From: Eudoraea adriatica DSM 19308
GTDB taxonomy: Bacteria; Bacteroidota; Bacteroidia; Flavobacteriales; Flavobacteriaceae
NCBI RefSeq assembly: GCF_000382125.1
Contig: NZ_KB907550.1
Coordinates: 186,001-250,000 of the forward strand
Direction of reading: 5' to 3'
DNA length: 64,000 bases
Positions 53,001 through 61,885 of the stretch are shown here, in pieces (the first letter of the stretch is position 1; each line of letters opens with the position of its first letter). The position numbers and the translations under genes are program-made. The notes under the pieces were generated by a model. The model was not told where the DNA came from, did no database searches, and was given only the letters and a program-made list of their open reading frames with translations.

Positions 53001-53518
53001 GAACTAAAAAAAAACGGGAATAGTTCTTTTTTGTATTCCCATGTCTTGGCTATAAAAAGCCCCAGATAAATTATAGTTACTACAAATTTCAGGAAGGTAC
53101 CGGTAAGAAAGCCAATAAATGAGCCGAAAGCAGCTTTGAGGGCTGTTTTATTATCTGCTTTATTAATGAGTTCCCCTATAAGTGCACCAATAAACGGCCA
53201 GATTATTATTCCAAAAACACCAAGAATTGGAAATAAAATGGCAACAAGCAGCCCTATAATGGTTCCTGCCATCCCGGCTTTGCTTCCGCCAAATTTTCTG
53301 GTGCCTATTGCCGGAATTAAGTAATCTAATGCAAATACAATTGCCGCAACCAAAAAAGTGATCCCCAAAAACCACCAGTCATTAGGAATTGCCTTTGTAA
53401 GGACCAATAGCAATAATCCTATCCAGCTTACCGGAGGGCCGGGCAATACAGGTAAAAAACTCCCCAGAATGCCCACTATCATAAAAATGAACCCCAAAAA
53501 GAACAAGGTAATGTCCAT
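52997..53518 (-). CDS. DUF456-family membrane protein
   Basis: This 173-residue hydrophobic protein has five or so membrane spans. The conserved start is GILGSFLPVLPGPPVSWIGLL, and Gly-rich helices such as GMAGTIIGLLVAILFPILG are characteristic of DUF456. Function is unknown. It is divergent from the lipoprotein-ruvC genes across 130 bases and overlaps the nitroreductase stop. Confidence 0.85.
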   Translation of the reverse strand: MDITLFFLGFIFMIVGILGSFLPVLPGPPVSWIGLLLLVLTKAIPNDWWFLGITFLVAAIVFALDYLIPAIGTRKFGGSKAGMAGTIIGLLVAILFPILGVFGIIIWPFIGALIGELINKADNKTALKAAFGSFIGFLTGTFLKFVVTIIYLGLFIAKTWEYKKELFPFFFSS

Positions 53519-53648
53519 GAAAACAATTTGCTATAGGACGAAGATAGGGTCTATTTGTTACATGTCTTTTTGAGGAAGCGGGAAATCCGTAATTTCTGAG
53601 ACCTATTTGCCCGAAAAAGTCGTAATTTTCCGCAAGAATACCTATTAA

Positions 53649-54134
53649 ATGAGGAAGTTGCTAATTTTGTCTTGTCTATGCCTGCTGTCCTCCTGTGATT
53701 TGTTTACTTCTTCAGAAGTGAAAACACAACAATTGGTGGAAAAAGAATTACAGGCAATAAACTGGAATGACGTTGATCAATTCCCCCTTTTTGAAGTTTG
53801 TGACGAATCAGTGTCCAAATCTTCACAAAAAGAGTGCTTTGAAAATACATTGCTATTGCATTTTTCAAAGACCTTGGAGGAATTTGAATTTATATTAGAC
53901 AAAGATGTTAATGAAGCGGTATATGTAGATTTCCTCGTCGATAAAGAAGGAAAAATCAGTGTTTTGAATATTGATAAAAACAGAATTATTCAGGAACAGA
54001 TTCCTGAATTTGATGGTATTATAAGCAGAAGTCTAAAAAGTCTTCCCCCATTGGGGCCTGCTTTAAAAAGAGGAATGCCCGTAAATGCCAAATTCAGAAT
54101 CCCGATTGTTTTAAATTCAGAGGAAACCAAGTAA
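53649..54134 (+). CDS. lipoprotein with TonB C-terminal-like domain
   Basis: This 161-residue lipoprotein (LLSSC, C16) has a short mixed domain that resembles a TonB C-terminal fold: YVDFLVDKEGKISVLNID, then ISRSLKSLPPLGPALKRG and a final strand VNAKFRIPIVL. Proteins of this shape frequently precede ruvC in Flavobacteriaceae. The stop lies one base before the ruvC start. A box resembling -7 (TAATTTTC, 53623-53630) lies 19 bases upstream. Confidence 0.75.
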   Translation: MRKLLILSCLCLLSSCDLFTSSEVKTQQLVEKELQAINWNDVDQFPLFEVCDESVSKSSQKECFENTLLLHFSKTLEEFEFILDKDVNEAVYVDFLVDKEGKISVLNIDKNRIIQEQIPEFDGIISRSLKSLPPLGPALKRGMPVNAKFRIPIVLNSEETK

Positions 54135-54135
54135 A

Positions 54136-54687
54136 GTGCAAAACGAAAAAATAATATTGGGTATCGATCCCGGAACTTCTATCATGGGATTCGGGATTAT
54201 TAAAGTGACCGGTAAGAAGATGACATTTATTCAAATGAATGAATTACTGCTCAAAAAATACAAAGACCCTTTTACCAAGCTCAAACTTATTTTTGAGCGA
54301 ACCATTGAACTTATTGACACCTACCATCCGGATGAAATTGCCATAGAAGCTCCCTTTTATGGCAAAAATGTTCAGTCGATGCTAAAACTTGGCCGGGCGC
54401 AGGGAGTAGCTATGGCGGCCGGGCTTTCCAGACAGATTCCAATAACAGAATATTTTCCCAAAAAAATAAAAATGGCCATTACCGGTAATGGTAATGCCAG
54501 TAAGGAACAAGTTGCAAAAATGCTTCAAAGCACACTTGGATTAAAATCACTACCTAAAAACTTGGACAGTACAGATGGTCTGGCGGCAGCAGTTTGTCAT
54601 TTCTATAATGAAGGAAGGGTAGAGGCAGGTAAAAATTATACCGGATGGTCTGCATATGTAAAACAAAATGAAGATCGATTAAAATAA
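54136..54687 (+). CDS. ruvC: Holliday junction endonuclease RuvC
   Basis: This 183-residue RNase H-fold resolvase cuts Holliday junctions. Catalytic acids are in LGIDPGTSIMGFG, IAIEAPFYGKN and NLDSTDGLAAAVCH. The start is GTG, one base after the stop of the preceding lipoprotein, so the two are translationally linked. The DUF3667 gene follows after six bases. Confidence 0.95.
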   Translation: MQNEKIILGIDPGTSIMGFGIIKVTGKKMTFIQMNELLLKKYKDPFTKLKLIFERTIELIDTYHPDEIAIEAPFYGKNVQSMLKLGRAQGVAMAAGLSRQIPITEYFPKKIKMAITGNGNASKEQVAKMLQSTLGLKSLPKNLDSTDGLAAAVCHFYNEGRVEAGKNYTGWSAYVKQNEDRLK

Positions 54688-54693
54688 ACAGCA

Positions 54694-55437
54694 TTGACTT
54701 CCGAATTAAAATATTGCAGGAATTGCGGAATTACGGTTTCAAATAAATATTGTGAAAACTGTGGACAACGCACCTCTGTATATAAAGTAAGCTTTAAAGA
54801 GACTATCCACGATTTTATTGATGCTGCCTTATCATTAAATGCACCGTTTTTTATAACATTAAAACAACTTATCGTAAATCCCGGGATTGTATTAAGAGAG
54901 TATCTAGAGGGTAAACGAAAAAAATATTATAAGCCAGTTGCCTTTTTTTTACTTACCACAGTAGCATATCTGGTTATTCGTTCGGCAATTGGTTTTGATC
55001 CTTTTAATGATAACGTGGTTGAAGTTGAAAGCACTAAGGATGGGCAGCTTTTAATCAAGGCACGTGATTTTATGTTGTTCAATATCAATAAGCTGCTTTT
55101 TATTTTTGTAATCACACTGGCCCTATTTTCGAAATTATTCTTCTACAAGAGATATTCCCTGGCGGAATATTTTGCCATTTCTTTTTATTTAACAGGGATT
55201 AATACTCTATTAATTACTCTGAATTTATTTTTAGTGGTAGGAGTGGGTAAGGAAATGAAACTTTTAGAAATACTTCTAATGTTAGTTTATTTTATTTATG
55301 CTATGTGTTCTGTTATAAGCACAAATAAATCAGTGATTATCATAAAGTCATTTATAGTATTTATACTTTCCTATATTGCCTATGTAAACCTAAGCTTTGG
55401 TTTGTCTTACCTAATTGTTCTATTTCAAAATAGCTAA
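54694..55437 (+). CDS. DUF3667 zinc-ribbon membrane protein
   Basis: This 247-residue protein begins with a zinc ribbon (C8, C11, C20, C23 in CRNCG and CENCGQR). The DUF3667 linker FKETIHDFIDAALSLNAPFF and LREYLEGKRKKYYKP follow, then four membrane spans. The start is TTG. Function is unknown, although the family is widespread in Bacteroidota. Its stop overlaps the hemW start by one base. Confidence 0.85.
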   Translation: MTSELKYCRNCGITVSNKYCENCGQRTSVYKVSFKETIHDFIDAALSLNAPFFITLKQLIVNPGIVLREYLEGKRKKYYKPVAFFLLTTVAYLVIRSAIGFDPFNDNVVEVESTKDGQLLIKARDFMLFNINKLLFIFVITLALFSKLFFYKRYSLAEYFAISFYLTGINTLLITLNLFLVVGVGKEMKLLEILLMLVYFIYAMCSVISTNKSVIIIKSFIVFILSYIAYVNLSFGLSYLIVLFQNS

Positions 55438-56570
55438 TGGCAGGCATTTATATCCATATCCCTTTTTGCAAACAGGCCTGCTATTACTGTGACTTTCATT
55501 TTTCAACCAGCCTGGCCAAAAAAGATGCTATGATAGTGGCTCTGAAGCAGGAACTGTATTTGAGAAAAGAGGAATTCAAAAATGAGGAAATTGAAACTAT
55601 TTATTTTGGAGGGGGAACACCGTCCTTATTGGAAAAAAATGAAATTGCCCAAATAATTGATGCAATAAGCAAGTATTATCAGGTAATAGAGAACCCGGAA
55701 ATTACATTGGAGGCCAACCCCGATGATTTATCGGTAAGCAAAATTGATGAACTCAGCGATTCAGCCGTCAACAGACTAAGTATTGGCATACAGTCTTTTT
55801 TTGATCAGGACCTAAAATTGATGAATAGGGCACACACTGCCGATGATGCCCATAATTGTCTTATCGAGGCCCGGAAACATTTCGACAATATTTCAATTGA
55901 TCTGATTTACGGGATACCCGGGCTGACAAACATGCGCTGGGAGGAGAATATTGCCAGGGCACTATCTTATGACCTACCACATATCTCTAGTTATGCATTA
56001 ACCGTGGAGCCTAAAACGGCCTTGAAGGCATTTATAGAAAAAGGGTTAATTCCGGATGTCGATGATGAAACAGCACAAGAACAGTTCTATTTGTTACTTA
56101 ACAAATTGGAAACGGAAGGGTTTGTGAATTATGAAATTTCTAATTTTGGGAAAGAGGGTTTTTATTCAAAGAATAACACATCCTACTGGCAGGGGAAAAA
56201 GTATTTGGGAATAGGTCCTTCTGCACATTCTTATGACGGTAAGAAAAGGGGATGGAATATTAGAAATAATTCTAAATATATAAAATCCATTAATCAGGAT
56301 ATACTGCCATTGGAAGAAGAAATTTTAACTGTTATGGACAGATATAATGAATATATCATGACCGGGCTTCGGACGATTTGGGGGATATCACTGAAGAAAA
56401 TTCAAACAGAATTTGGCAAATTTTACTATGACTACGTTTTAAAACAATCAGATAAATATATTAAAGAGGGATTGCTTTTTGCCGATAGGGAAATGCTAGG
56501 GGTTACTAAAAAAGGAAAGTTTTTGTGCGATGGGATCGCAAGTGATTTATTTATGATTAAATTGAATTAA
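55437..56570 (+). CDS. hemW: HemW, radical SAM haem chaperone
   Basis: This 377-residue protein has the radical SAM motif PFCKQACYYCDFHF (C-x3-C-x2-C) and IYFGGGTPSLL. It lacks the PGPRYTSYP N-terminus and the extra cluster Cys of true HemN. It is therefore HemW, a haem-binding chaperone for respiratory enzymes, rather than a coproporphyrinogen oxidase. It overlaps the DUF3667 stop by one base and precedes the cyclase-family gene by 19 bases. The window also contains a genuine hemN at 14275. Confidence 0.92.
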   Translation: MAGIYIHIPFCKQACYYCDFHFSTSLAKKDAMIVALKQELYLRKEEFKNEEIETIYFGGGTPSLLEKNEIAQIIDAISKYYQVIENPEITLEANPDDLSVSKIDELSDSAVNRLSIGIQSFFDQDLKLMNRAHTADDAHNCLIEARKHFDNISIDLIYGIPGLTNMRWEENIARALSYDLPHISSYALTVEPKTALKAFIEKGLIPDVDDETAQEQFYLLLNKLETEGFVNYEISNFGKEGFYSKNNTSYWQGKKYLGIGPSAHSYDGKKRGWNIRNNSKYIKSINQDILPLEEEILTVMDRYNEYIMTGLRTIWGISLKKIQTEFGKFYYDYVLKQSDKYIKEGLLFADREMLGVTKKGKFLCDGIASDLFMIKLN

Positions 56571-56589
56571 GATTCTTACCTTAAGATTT

Positions 56590-57342
56590 ATGCTGGCACA
56601 TATAAAACACAAGAGCGGGGATTATCAGATAGACCTTTCAAAACCGCTGGATATTTCAATTTCTTTAAAAGGTAATGAATCTAATCTCCGGGCCTGGAAC
56701 CTGGATGCACCTTTGATAGTGCCGCATGTAGAGGAAGGATTTATTGGCAAAGTTTCAGAAGGCGCTTCAGTCAATTTTAACGACATCAATTTTAATCCTC
56801 ATGCACATGTAACTCATACAGAATGCCTCGGACATATCGCAAAAGAAAGCTATTCTGTAAATAAACAACTTACCAGCTACTTTTTCCTTGCGGAGGTCGT
56901 AACTATTGCCCCGGAAAAGTATCAGGATGATTTTGTGGTCTCTAAAAAGCAAATTCAATATGCAATTGGAAATAAAAATTGCGAAGCAATCGTCATCCGG
57001 ACCTTGCCTAACCTGACAGAAAAATTATCAAGGAAGTATTCCGGCACCAATCCACCTTATCTATTGGAAGAAGCCGCGCAATATTTAGTGGATAAAGGGA
57101 TAGATCATTTGCTGATAGACCTCCCATCAGTTGACAAAGAAAAAGACAATGGTGCTCTTCTGGCCCATAATGCTTTCTGGCAATTGGAAGGCCAGAGGCG
57201 AACAAAGGCCACTATTACGGAATTTATCTTTGTGGAGAATTTTATTAAAGACGGAACTTATATTTTGAATTTGCAACTGGCGCCCATTGAAAATGACGCC
57301 AGCCCCAGCAGGCCGGTTTTGTATAAAGTACTGGAATCATGA
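56590..57342 (+). CDS. cyclase-family metal hydrolase (kynurenine formamidase-like)
   Basis: This 250-residue protein has the metal-binding motif HAHVTHTECLGHI, which matches the H-x-G/V-T-H-x-D/E pattern of the cyclase family, and LLIDLPSVDKEKDNG with LLAHNAFW later. Known members include bacterial kynurenine formamidase. The Glu in place of the usual Asp after THT may alter metal binding. It is co-directional with hemW. A stretch of 188 bases of uncertain content follows. Confidence 0.82.
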   Translation: MLAHIKHKSGDYQIDLSKPLDISISLKGNESNLRAWNLDAPLIVPHVEEGFIGKVSEGASVNFNDINFNPHAHVTHTECLGHIAKESYSVNKQLTSYFFLAEVVTIAPEKYQDDFVVSKKQIQYAIGNKNCEAIVIRTLPNLTEKLSRKYSGTNPPYLLEEAAQYLVDKGIDHLLIDLPSVDKEKDNGALLAHNAFWQLEGQRRTKATITEFIFVENFIKDGTYILNLQLAPIENDASPSRPVLYKVLES

Positions 57343-57530
57343 AAATCCTTGTAAATTTGGGGAATTGGATATAGTTTTTAATCTTTCTGGGGAAAACATT
57401 TCTATTCCTTTAAAAAAAGGAACAATGAATATTTTATTTTGCCATTCCTCCCCGGACGACAATATGGGATTAGTTTTAAAGTATGTGAAGGGATTTAAGT
57501 ACTCACATTTAAGTAAATTAGGAAAGAACA

Positions 57531-58154
57531 ATGGAAAGTATTTTTGAACTTTTTTTAGGATCGGTATTAGGTGCTATCCTCATGTATTGGATGTATTCAT
57601 TATTTCGAATAAAGAGGAGGAAAGAACTTACGGAACATCAATCTACTATTATCCTGGAAAAAATTAAAAGTGTTTGTAAATTAATATCAGTGGAAGGGGA
57701 TTTTGCCGAGATTTACAGGTATGAGAATACGAGGGAACATTTTATGAGCCTGCTTAGCAGTAAAAAGAAGGCTTTGATTGTAATTAATGCAAAAGCTCAA
57801 ATAGGATACGATCTCAAAAAGGTTCTTATGCATGCCGACACGGATAAAAAAAAGATAATCCTTTCTAACTTTCCCCAACCTGAAGTTCTTTCAATAGAAC
57901 CGGAACTTGAATTCTACGATATAAAAAACGGACTTTTCAATTCATTTACGCCAAGTGATCTGACGTCATTGAATCAGGAAGCAAAAAAACATGTTATGGA
58001 GAAAATCCCTGAAAGCGGCCTGATGGATACAGCAAGGCGGGAAGCTTTGGAAGCAGTTTTATTGATTGAGAAAATCGTTGAAACTATCGGTTGGAAATTG
58101 GATTACTCGGCTTTGGAATTAAGTGAACACAATAAACCTTTTATTGAAAAATAA
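57531..58154 (+). CDS. DUF4230-family membrane-anchored protein
   Basis: This 207-residue protein has an N-terminal membrane helix (about 7-25) and a long domain with KSVCKLISVEGDFAEIYRY and KALIVINAKAQIGYDLKKVLM, the core of DUF4230. A helical C-terminus follows with ARREALEAVLLIEKIVE. Function is unknown. It is followed 25 bases later by the Dabb-domain gene. Confidence 0.85.
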   Translation: MESIFELFLGSVLGAILMYWMYSLFRIKRRKELTEHQSTIILEKIKSVCKLISVEGDFAEIYRYENTREHFMSLLSSKKKALIVINAKAQIGYDLKKVLMHADTDKKKIILSNFPQPEVLSIEPELEFYDIKNGLFNSFTPSDLTSLNQEAKKHVMEKIPESGLMDTARREALEAVLLIEKIVETIGWKLDYSALELSEHNKPFIEK

Positions 58155-58179
58155 TTATTTTAATATAAATCATCATAGA

Positions 58180-58581
58180 ATGAAAAAGACAGTTTGTATT
58201 TTAACCCTTTTATTTATTAGCATAACAGCTTATAGTCAACAAGATAAACAAATGAAGAATTTAGATCCACGTTTTGTGCACACCGTATACTTTTGGCTCA
58301 ATAATCCCGATAGTGAGGAAGACCAGAAGCAATTTGAAAAGGCAATGAAGAAATTCATGAAGAAGTCGAAACATGCAAATACGCACTATGTGGGAAAACC
58401 ACCTAAGGCCACCCGTGATGTTGTAGACGATTCCTTTACTTATGCTCTGATTGTAAGTTTTAAATCTGCCAAAGAACAGGAGAAGTACCAAAATGAAAAG
58501 GCACATCTGGAATTTATTGAAGAGGCACAAAACCTGTGGAATAAAGTAATCGTTTATGATTCGCAGGGGATCAAACTATAA
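58180..58581 (+). CDS. secreted Dabb-domain (stress-responsive A/B barrel) protein
   Basis: This 133-residue protein has a Sec signal (MKKTVCILTLLFISITAYSQ). The small alpha/beta barrel is recognised from DPRFVHTVYFWLNNPDS (Dabb start) and YALIVSFKSAKEQEKYQNEKAHLEF. An upstream in-frame ATG at 58123 overlaps the DUF4230 gene and lacks a signal, so 58180 is chosen. An exported Dabb protein is less common than cytoplasmic ones. Its role is unknown. Confidence 0.8.
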   Translation: MKKTVCILTLLFISITAYSQQDKQMKNLDPRFVHTVYFWLNNPDSEEDQKQFEKAMKKFMKKSKHANTHYVGKPPKATRDVVDDSFTYALIVSFKSAKEQEKYQNEKAHLEFIEEAQNLWNKVIVYDSQGIKL

Positions 58582-58652
58582 CCTTTCGAAGAATAACCTC
58601 AGCTTATTTCACAAAATATTTCAGTTAAGGATTGCATTAAGGGCTTTTTAAA

Positions 58653-59012
58653 ATGAATATCGAGGAATTCAGAGAACTTTGTTTGCAAAAAAAAGGAGTT
58701 ACGGAAGAATTTCCTTTTGATGCCGATACCCTGGTCTTTAAAGTGATGGGTAAAATTTTTACCATTGCCCCCCTGGAACGTATTCCAACACAGGTAAATC
58801 TGAAATGTGACCCTGAAAGGGCTATTGAGTTGCGGGAAACCTATGACGGGATTATTATCCCGGGCTATCATATGAGCAAGGTACATTGGAACACCTTGTT
58901 TCTGGAACAATTACCTGCAAACCTTATATCAGACCTTGTCCATCATTCCTATGAATTGGTTGTTTCCGGGCTAACAAAAAAACAAAAAGCAGAGCTCGGG
59001 GGTATGATTTAA
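58653..59012 (+). CDS. MmcQ/YjbR-family DNA-binding-like protein
   Basis: This 119-residue protein has the DUF419 pattern: FRELCLQKKGVTEEFPFD, FKVMGKIFTIAPL, VNLKCDPERAIELRE and HMSKVHWNTLFLE. The fold is double-wing-like. The biochemical role is unknown. It lies 71 bases after the Dabb gene and 60 bases before the MutS-like gene. Confidence 0.88.
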   Translation: MNIEEFRELCLQKKGVTEEFPFDADTLVFKVMGKIFTIAPLERIPTQVNLKCDPERAIELRETYDGIIIPGYHMSKVHWNTLFLEQLPANLISDLVHHSYELVVSGLTKKQKAELGGMI

Positions 59013-59072
59013 TCTTCAAATACCTTTTATAATACTATATCTTTAACACCTGAATTCAAAGAGCAAGATTAT

Positions 59073-60845
59073 ATGCTTAATCCCACTAAATTCTACTACG
59101 AAAGGCTGGACAGCCTGAACAACTTGCTTTTTAAGGTGAACAGGCAATTAAAGGTTTCCGGCATGCTTAGACTTTCGGTTTTTGTCCTTACAATTCTGGG
59201 GATATACTTACTTTACGACAATTCTGATTACATCATTTTGGTTATTCTGTTTTCCGCAATACTCTTCATTTTTTTGGTTTCAAGACATACAGACCTGAAC
59301 TACCAGAAAAGCAGACTGAAGGCTTTGATCTCCATAAATGAAACGGAGTTACAGGTATTGGGCAGAAAATATTATCATTTACCAGATGGTAATGAATTTA
59401 TAGATCCCGGCCATTTTTATAGTCAGGATATAGATCTTTTCGGGAAGGGATCTTTTTACCAATATTGCAATCGAACAGCTATAGCGGAAGGCAGTAAATC
59501 ATTGGCTGCACTGCTTACGGAAAACAATATCGAAAATGTAATTGACAAACAGGAAGCGATAAAAGAACTTCGATCCATAGCGGAATGGAGACAGGAATTT
59601 TCTGCGGTTGCCGGATTGATAAAAACGGAGATTTCGTCGGAGAATTTAATTGGCTGGTTAAAAACATATCAGACATTCGTTCCTAAACTGATGAAGATAT
59701 TCCCCAATATTTTTTCAGTCTTCTCCCTGGCAGCAATTGGCCTTTATTACTTTAACTATTTACCGGGATGGGGATTGCTGTTTTGGTTCTTCATTGGCCT
59801 GGGGATTACAGGTAAATATTTGAGGAAGGTTAATATCCTTTCTCAGAACACATCAAATTTACAGAACAGTTTTAGGCAGTATCAAAAATTGATTTTGCTT
59901 CTTGAGGATATGAATTTTCAAGCCAGAGTTTTGGAAAAAGAAAAAAATAACATTTTGGAGAATGGGATCAGGGTTTCCAAAGTTCTTAAACAATTTTCAG
60001 GAATGCTCAATGGCTTCGAGCAAAGAAATAATATGCTTTTTGGAGTCCTGGCAAATGGATTTCTGTTATGGGACCTGAGATATGCCTGTAACATAGAAAA
60101 ATGGATTGGTATACACGGTAAGAATGTAGAGCGCTGGCTGAATTCCATTGCTAATTTTGATGCTTACAATAGCCTCGGAAATTTTGCTTTTAATCACCCC
60201 GAATATTCCTTTCCTGAAATAATAAAAAATGATCTTGTCCTTGAGGCGGTGAATGTCTCTCATCCTATGCTGGACCCTGCAGAAGGGGTAACAAATAATT
60301 TTAAGATTTGCAGGGAAGAATTTTTTGTTATCACCGGCGCCAATATGGCCGGTAAGAGCACATTTCTTCGTACCATCTCACTCCAGATTATTATGGCCAA
60401 TATAGGTTTGCCGGTATGCGCAAGTTCGGTAAGATACCAGCCAATAAAACTTATAACAAGTATGCGCACTGTAGATTCTTTAACTGCGCATGAATCCTAC
60501 TTTTTTTCTGAACTCAAACGCCTGAAGTTTATTATTGATAGTATCAGGAATGATGAATATTTTATTGTGCTGGATGAAATCCTGAAAGGGACCAACAGCA
60601 CGGATAAGGCAATAGGTTCCAGAAAGTTTGTTGAAAAATTAGTTGGTTCTGATTCCACCGGACTTATTGCTACTCATGACTTAAGCCTTTGTGAAGTGGC
60701 TAAAAGTCTCAACAAGGTTGAAAACTATTATTTTGATGCGGAAATTATAGAGGATGAACTGCATTTTGATTATAAATTCAAAAAAGGGATTTGTCAGAAT
60801 ATGAATGCCTCATTTTTATTGAAGAAAATGAATATAGTTGAATAG
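59073..60845 (+). CDS. membrane-anchored MutS-related ATPase
   Basis: This 590-residue protein has two to four membrane spans in its N-terminal half (about 30-75 and 210-250). A C-terminal MutS ATPase domain has Walker A GANMAGKST (G422 to T430), Walker B YFIVLDEILKGTNSTDKAIG and ATHDLSLC. It lacks the mismatch-binding domain I of MutS. Such truncated, membrane-associated MutS relatives are common in Bacteroidota and have no agreed function. It is followed three bases later by a YdjM-like gene. Confidence 0.85.
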   Translation: MLNPTKFYYERLDSLNNLLFKVNRQLKVSGMLRLSVFVLTILGIYLLYDNSDYIILVILFSAILFIFLVSRHTDLNYQKSRLKALISINETELQVLGRKYYHLPDGNEFIDPGHFYSQDIDLFGKGSFYQYCNRTAIAEGSKSLAALLTENNIENVIDKQEAIKELRSIAEWRQEFSAVAGLIKTEISSENLIGWLKTYQTFVPKLMKIFPNIFSVFSLAAIGLYYFNYLPGWGLLFWFFIGLGITGKYLRKVNILSQNTSNLQNSFRQYQKLILLLEDMNFQARVLEKEKNNILENGIRVSKVLKQFSGMLNGFEQRNNMLFGVLANGFLLWDLRYACNIEKWIGIHGKNVERWLNSIANFDAYNSLGNFAFNHPEYSFPEIIKNDLVLEAVNVSHPMLDPAEGVTNNFKICREEFFVITGANMAGKSTFLRTISLQIIMANIGLPVCASSVRYQPIKLITSMRTVDSLTAHESYFFSELKRLKFIIDSIRNDEYFIVLDEILKGTNSTDKAIGSRKFVEKLVGSDSTGLIATHDLSLCEVAKSLNKVENYYFDAEIIEDELHFDYKFKKGICQNMNASFLLKKMNIVE

Positions 60846-60848
60846 TAT

Positions 60849-61850
60849 ATGGATTCATTAACACAAATAGTTTTAGGGGCCTCTGTAGGAGAGGTTGTGC
60901 TAGGCAAAAAGGTGGGTAATAAAGCCATGTTTTATGGGGCAATAGCAGGCACTATCCCGGATCTTGATGTCTTGAGTCGCTATTTTGTTGATACCGTTAC
61001 GGCCACGGAATGGCACAGGGGTTTTAGTCATTCTATTCTGTTTAGCCTTTTGTTTGCACCTGTTTTTGGCTGGATCATTTCAAAAATCGAGATAAAATCT
61101 GGTGTTAGCTGGCAGGAATGGTCTAAACTTATGTTCTGGGGATTGTTTACCCATCCTGTTTTGGACTCCTTTACTACCTGGGGCACTCAACTTTTTTGGC
61201 CTTTTGATCTTCGTCTGGCCTTTCAGAATATTTTTGTTATAGATCCTTTGTATACTTTTCCTTTTCTGTTTTTTCTGATTTTAAGCATGAGAATGCACAG
61301 ACTGTCACCCGAGAGGAGAAAGTATAATAGAATAGGACTTATGGTTAGCAGTGGTTATCTGGCAGTAACATTGCTATTGAAAGGAATAACCTATATAAAG
61401 TTTACCGATAATTTGAAGGAGCAGCGCATTGCTTTTGAACAGATAGAGACCAGGCCTACACCTTTTAATTCCATACTTTGGACTGCCAATGTAGATGCCG
61501 GCAAAGAATATTTAATAGGTGAATATTCACTGTTCGACACTAAGCCAATTATATTCAGGGCATATCCTAAAAACCATCGCTTATTGGGAGACCTGGCCGG
61601 TGAGGATAAAATTCATCGCCTTATAAAAATAGCAGAAGGCTGGTATACGATATCACGCAAGGAGCAATCCCTGCTCTTCAATGACCTTCGTTTTGGCTTG
61701 ATTAGCCTTAATCCTATTAATCCCAAATTTGCTTTTAGCTACAAGCTCCTTAAAATAAACAATGAGGTCATCGTGGAAGAAACTCCAAAATTCAAAGAAG
61801 ATGCACAAAACGTTTTAATAGAATTGTGGGCAAGGATCTGGGGTAATTAA
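60849..61850 (+). CDS. YdjM/DUF457-family membrane-bound metal-dependent hydrolase
   Basis: This 333-residue protein has about five membrane spans. The family motif GAIAGTIPDLDVL and the His motif EWHRGFSHSILF give a likely metal site, with THPVLDSFTTWGTQL after it. The family includes the LexA-regulated YdjM of E. coli; substrate unknown. It is tightly linked to the MutS-like gene. The convergent DUF4407 gene follows across 35 bases. Confidence 0.85.
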   Translation: MDSLTQIVLGASVGEVVLGKKVGNKAMFYGAIAGTIPDLDVLSRYFVDTVTATEWHRGFSHSILFSLLFAPVFGWIISKIEIKSGVSWQEWSKLMFWGLFTHPVLDSFTTWGTQLFWPFDLRLAFQNIFVIDPLYTFPFLFFLILSMRMHRLSPERRKYNRIGLMVSSGYLAVTLLLKGITYIKFTDNLKEQRIAFEQIETRPTPFNSILWTANVDAGKEYLIGEYSLFDTKPIIFRAYPKNHRLLGDLAGEDKIHRLIKIAEGWYTISRKEQSLLFNDLRFGLISLNPINPKFAFSYKLLKINNEVIVEETPKFKEDAQNVLIELWARIWGN

Positions 61851-61885
61851 TCTCAGATACCTGATTTTTTTAAGGTTTAGAAAAC

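Noticed and set aside
55437-56570. Second oxygen-independent coproporphyrinogen oxidase
   Set aside because: It lacks the PGPRYTSYP N-terminus and extra cluster Cys of HemN, so it is HemW.
57287-57547. 86-residue open frame overlapping the cyclase gene
   Set aside because: The start lies inside the cyclase gene and there is no recognisable family; kept only as an observation, not called as a gene.
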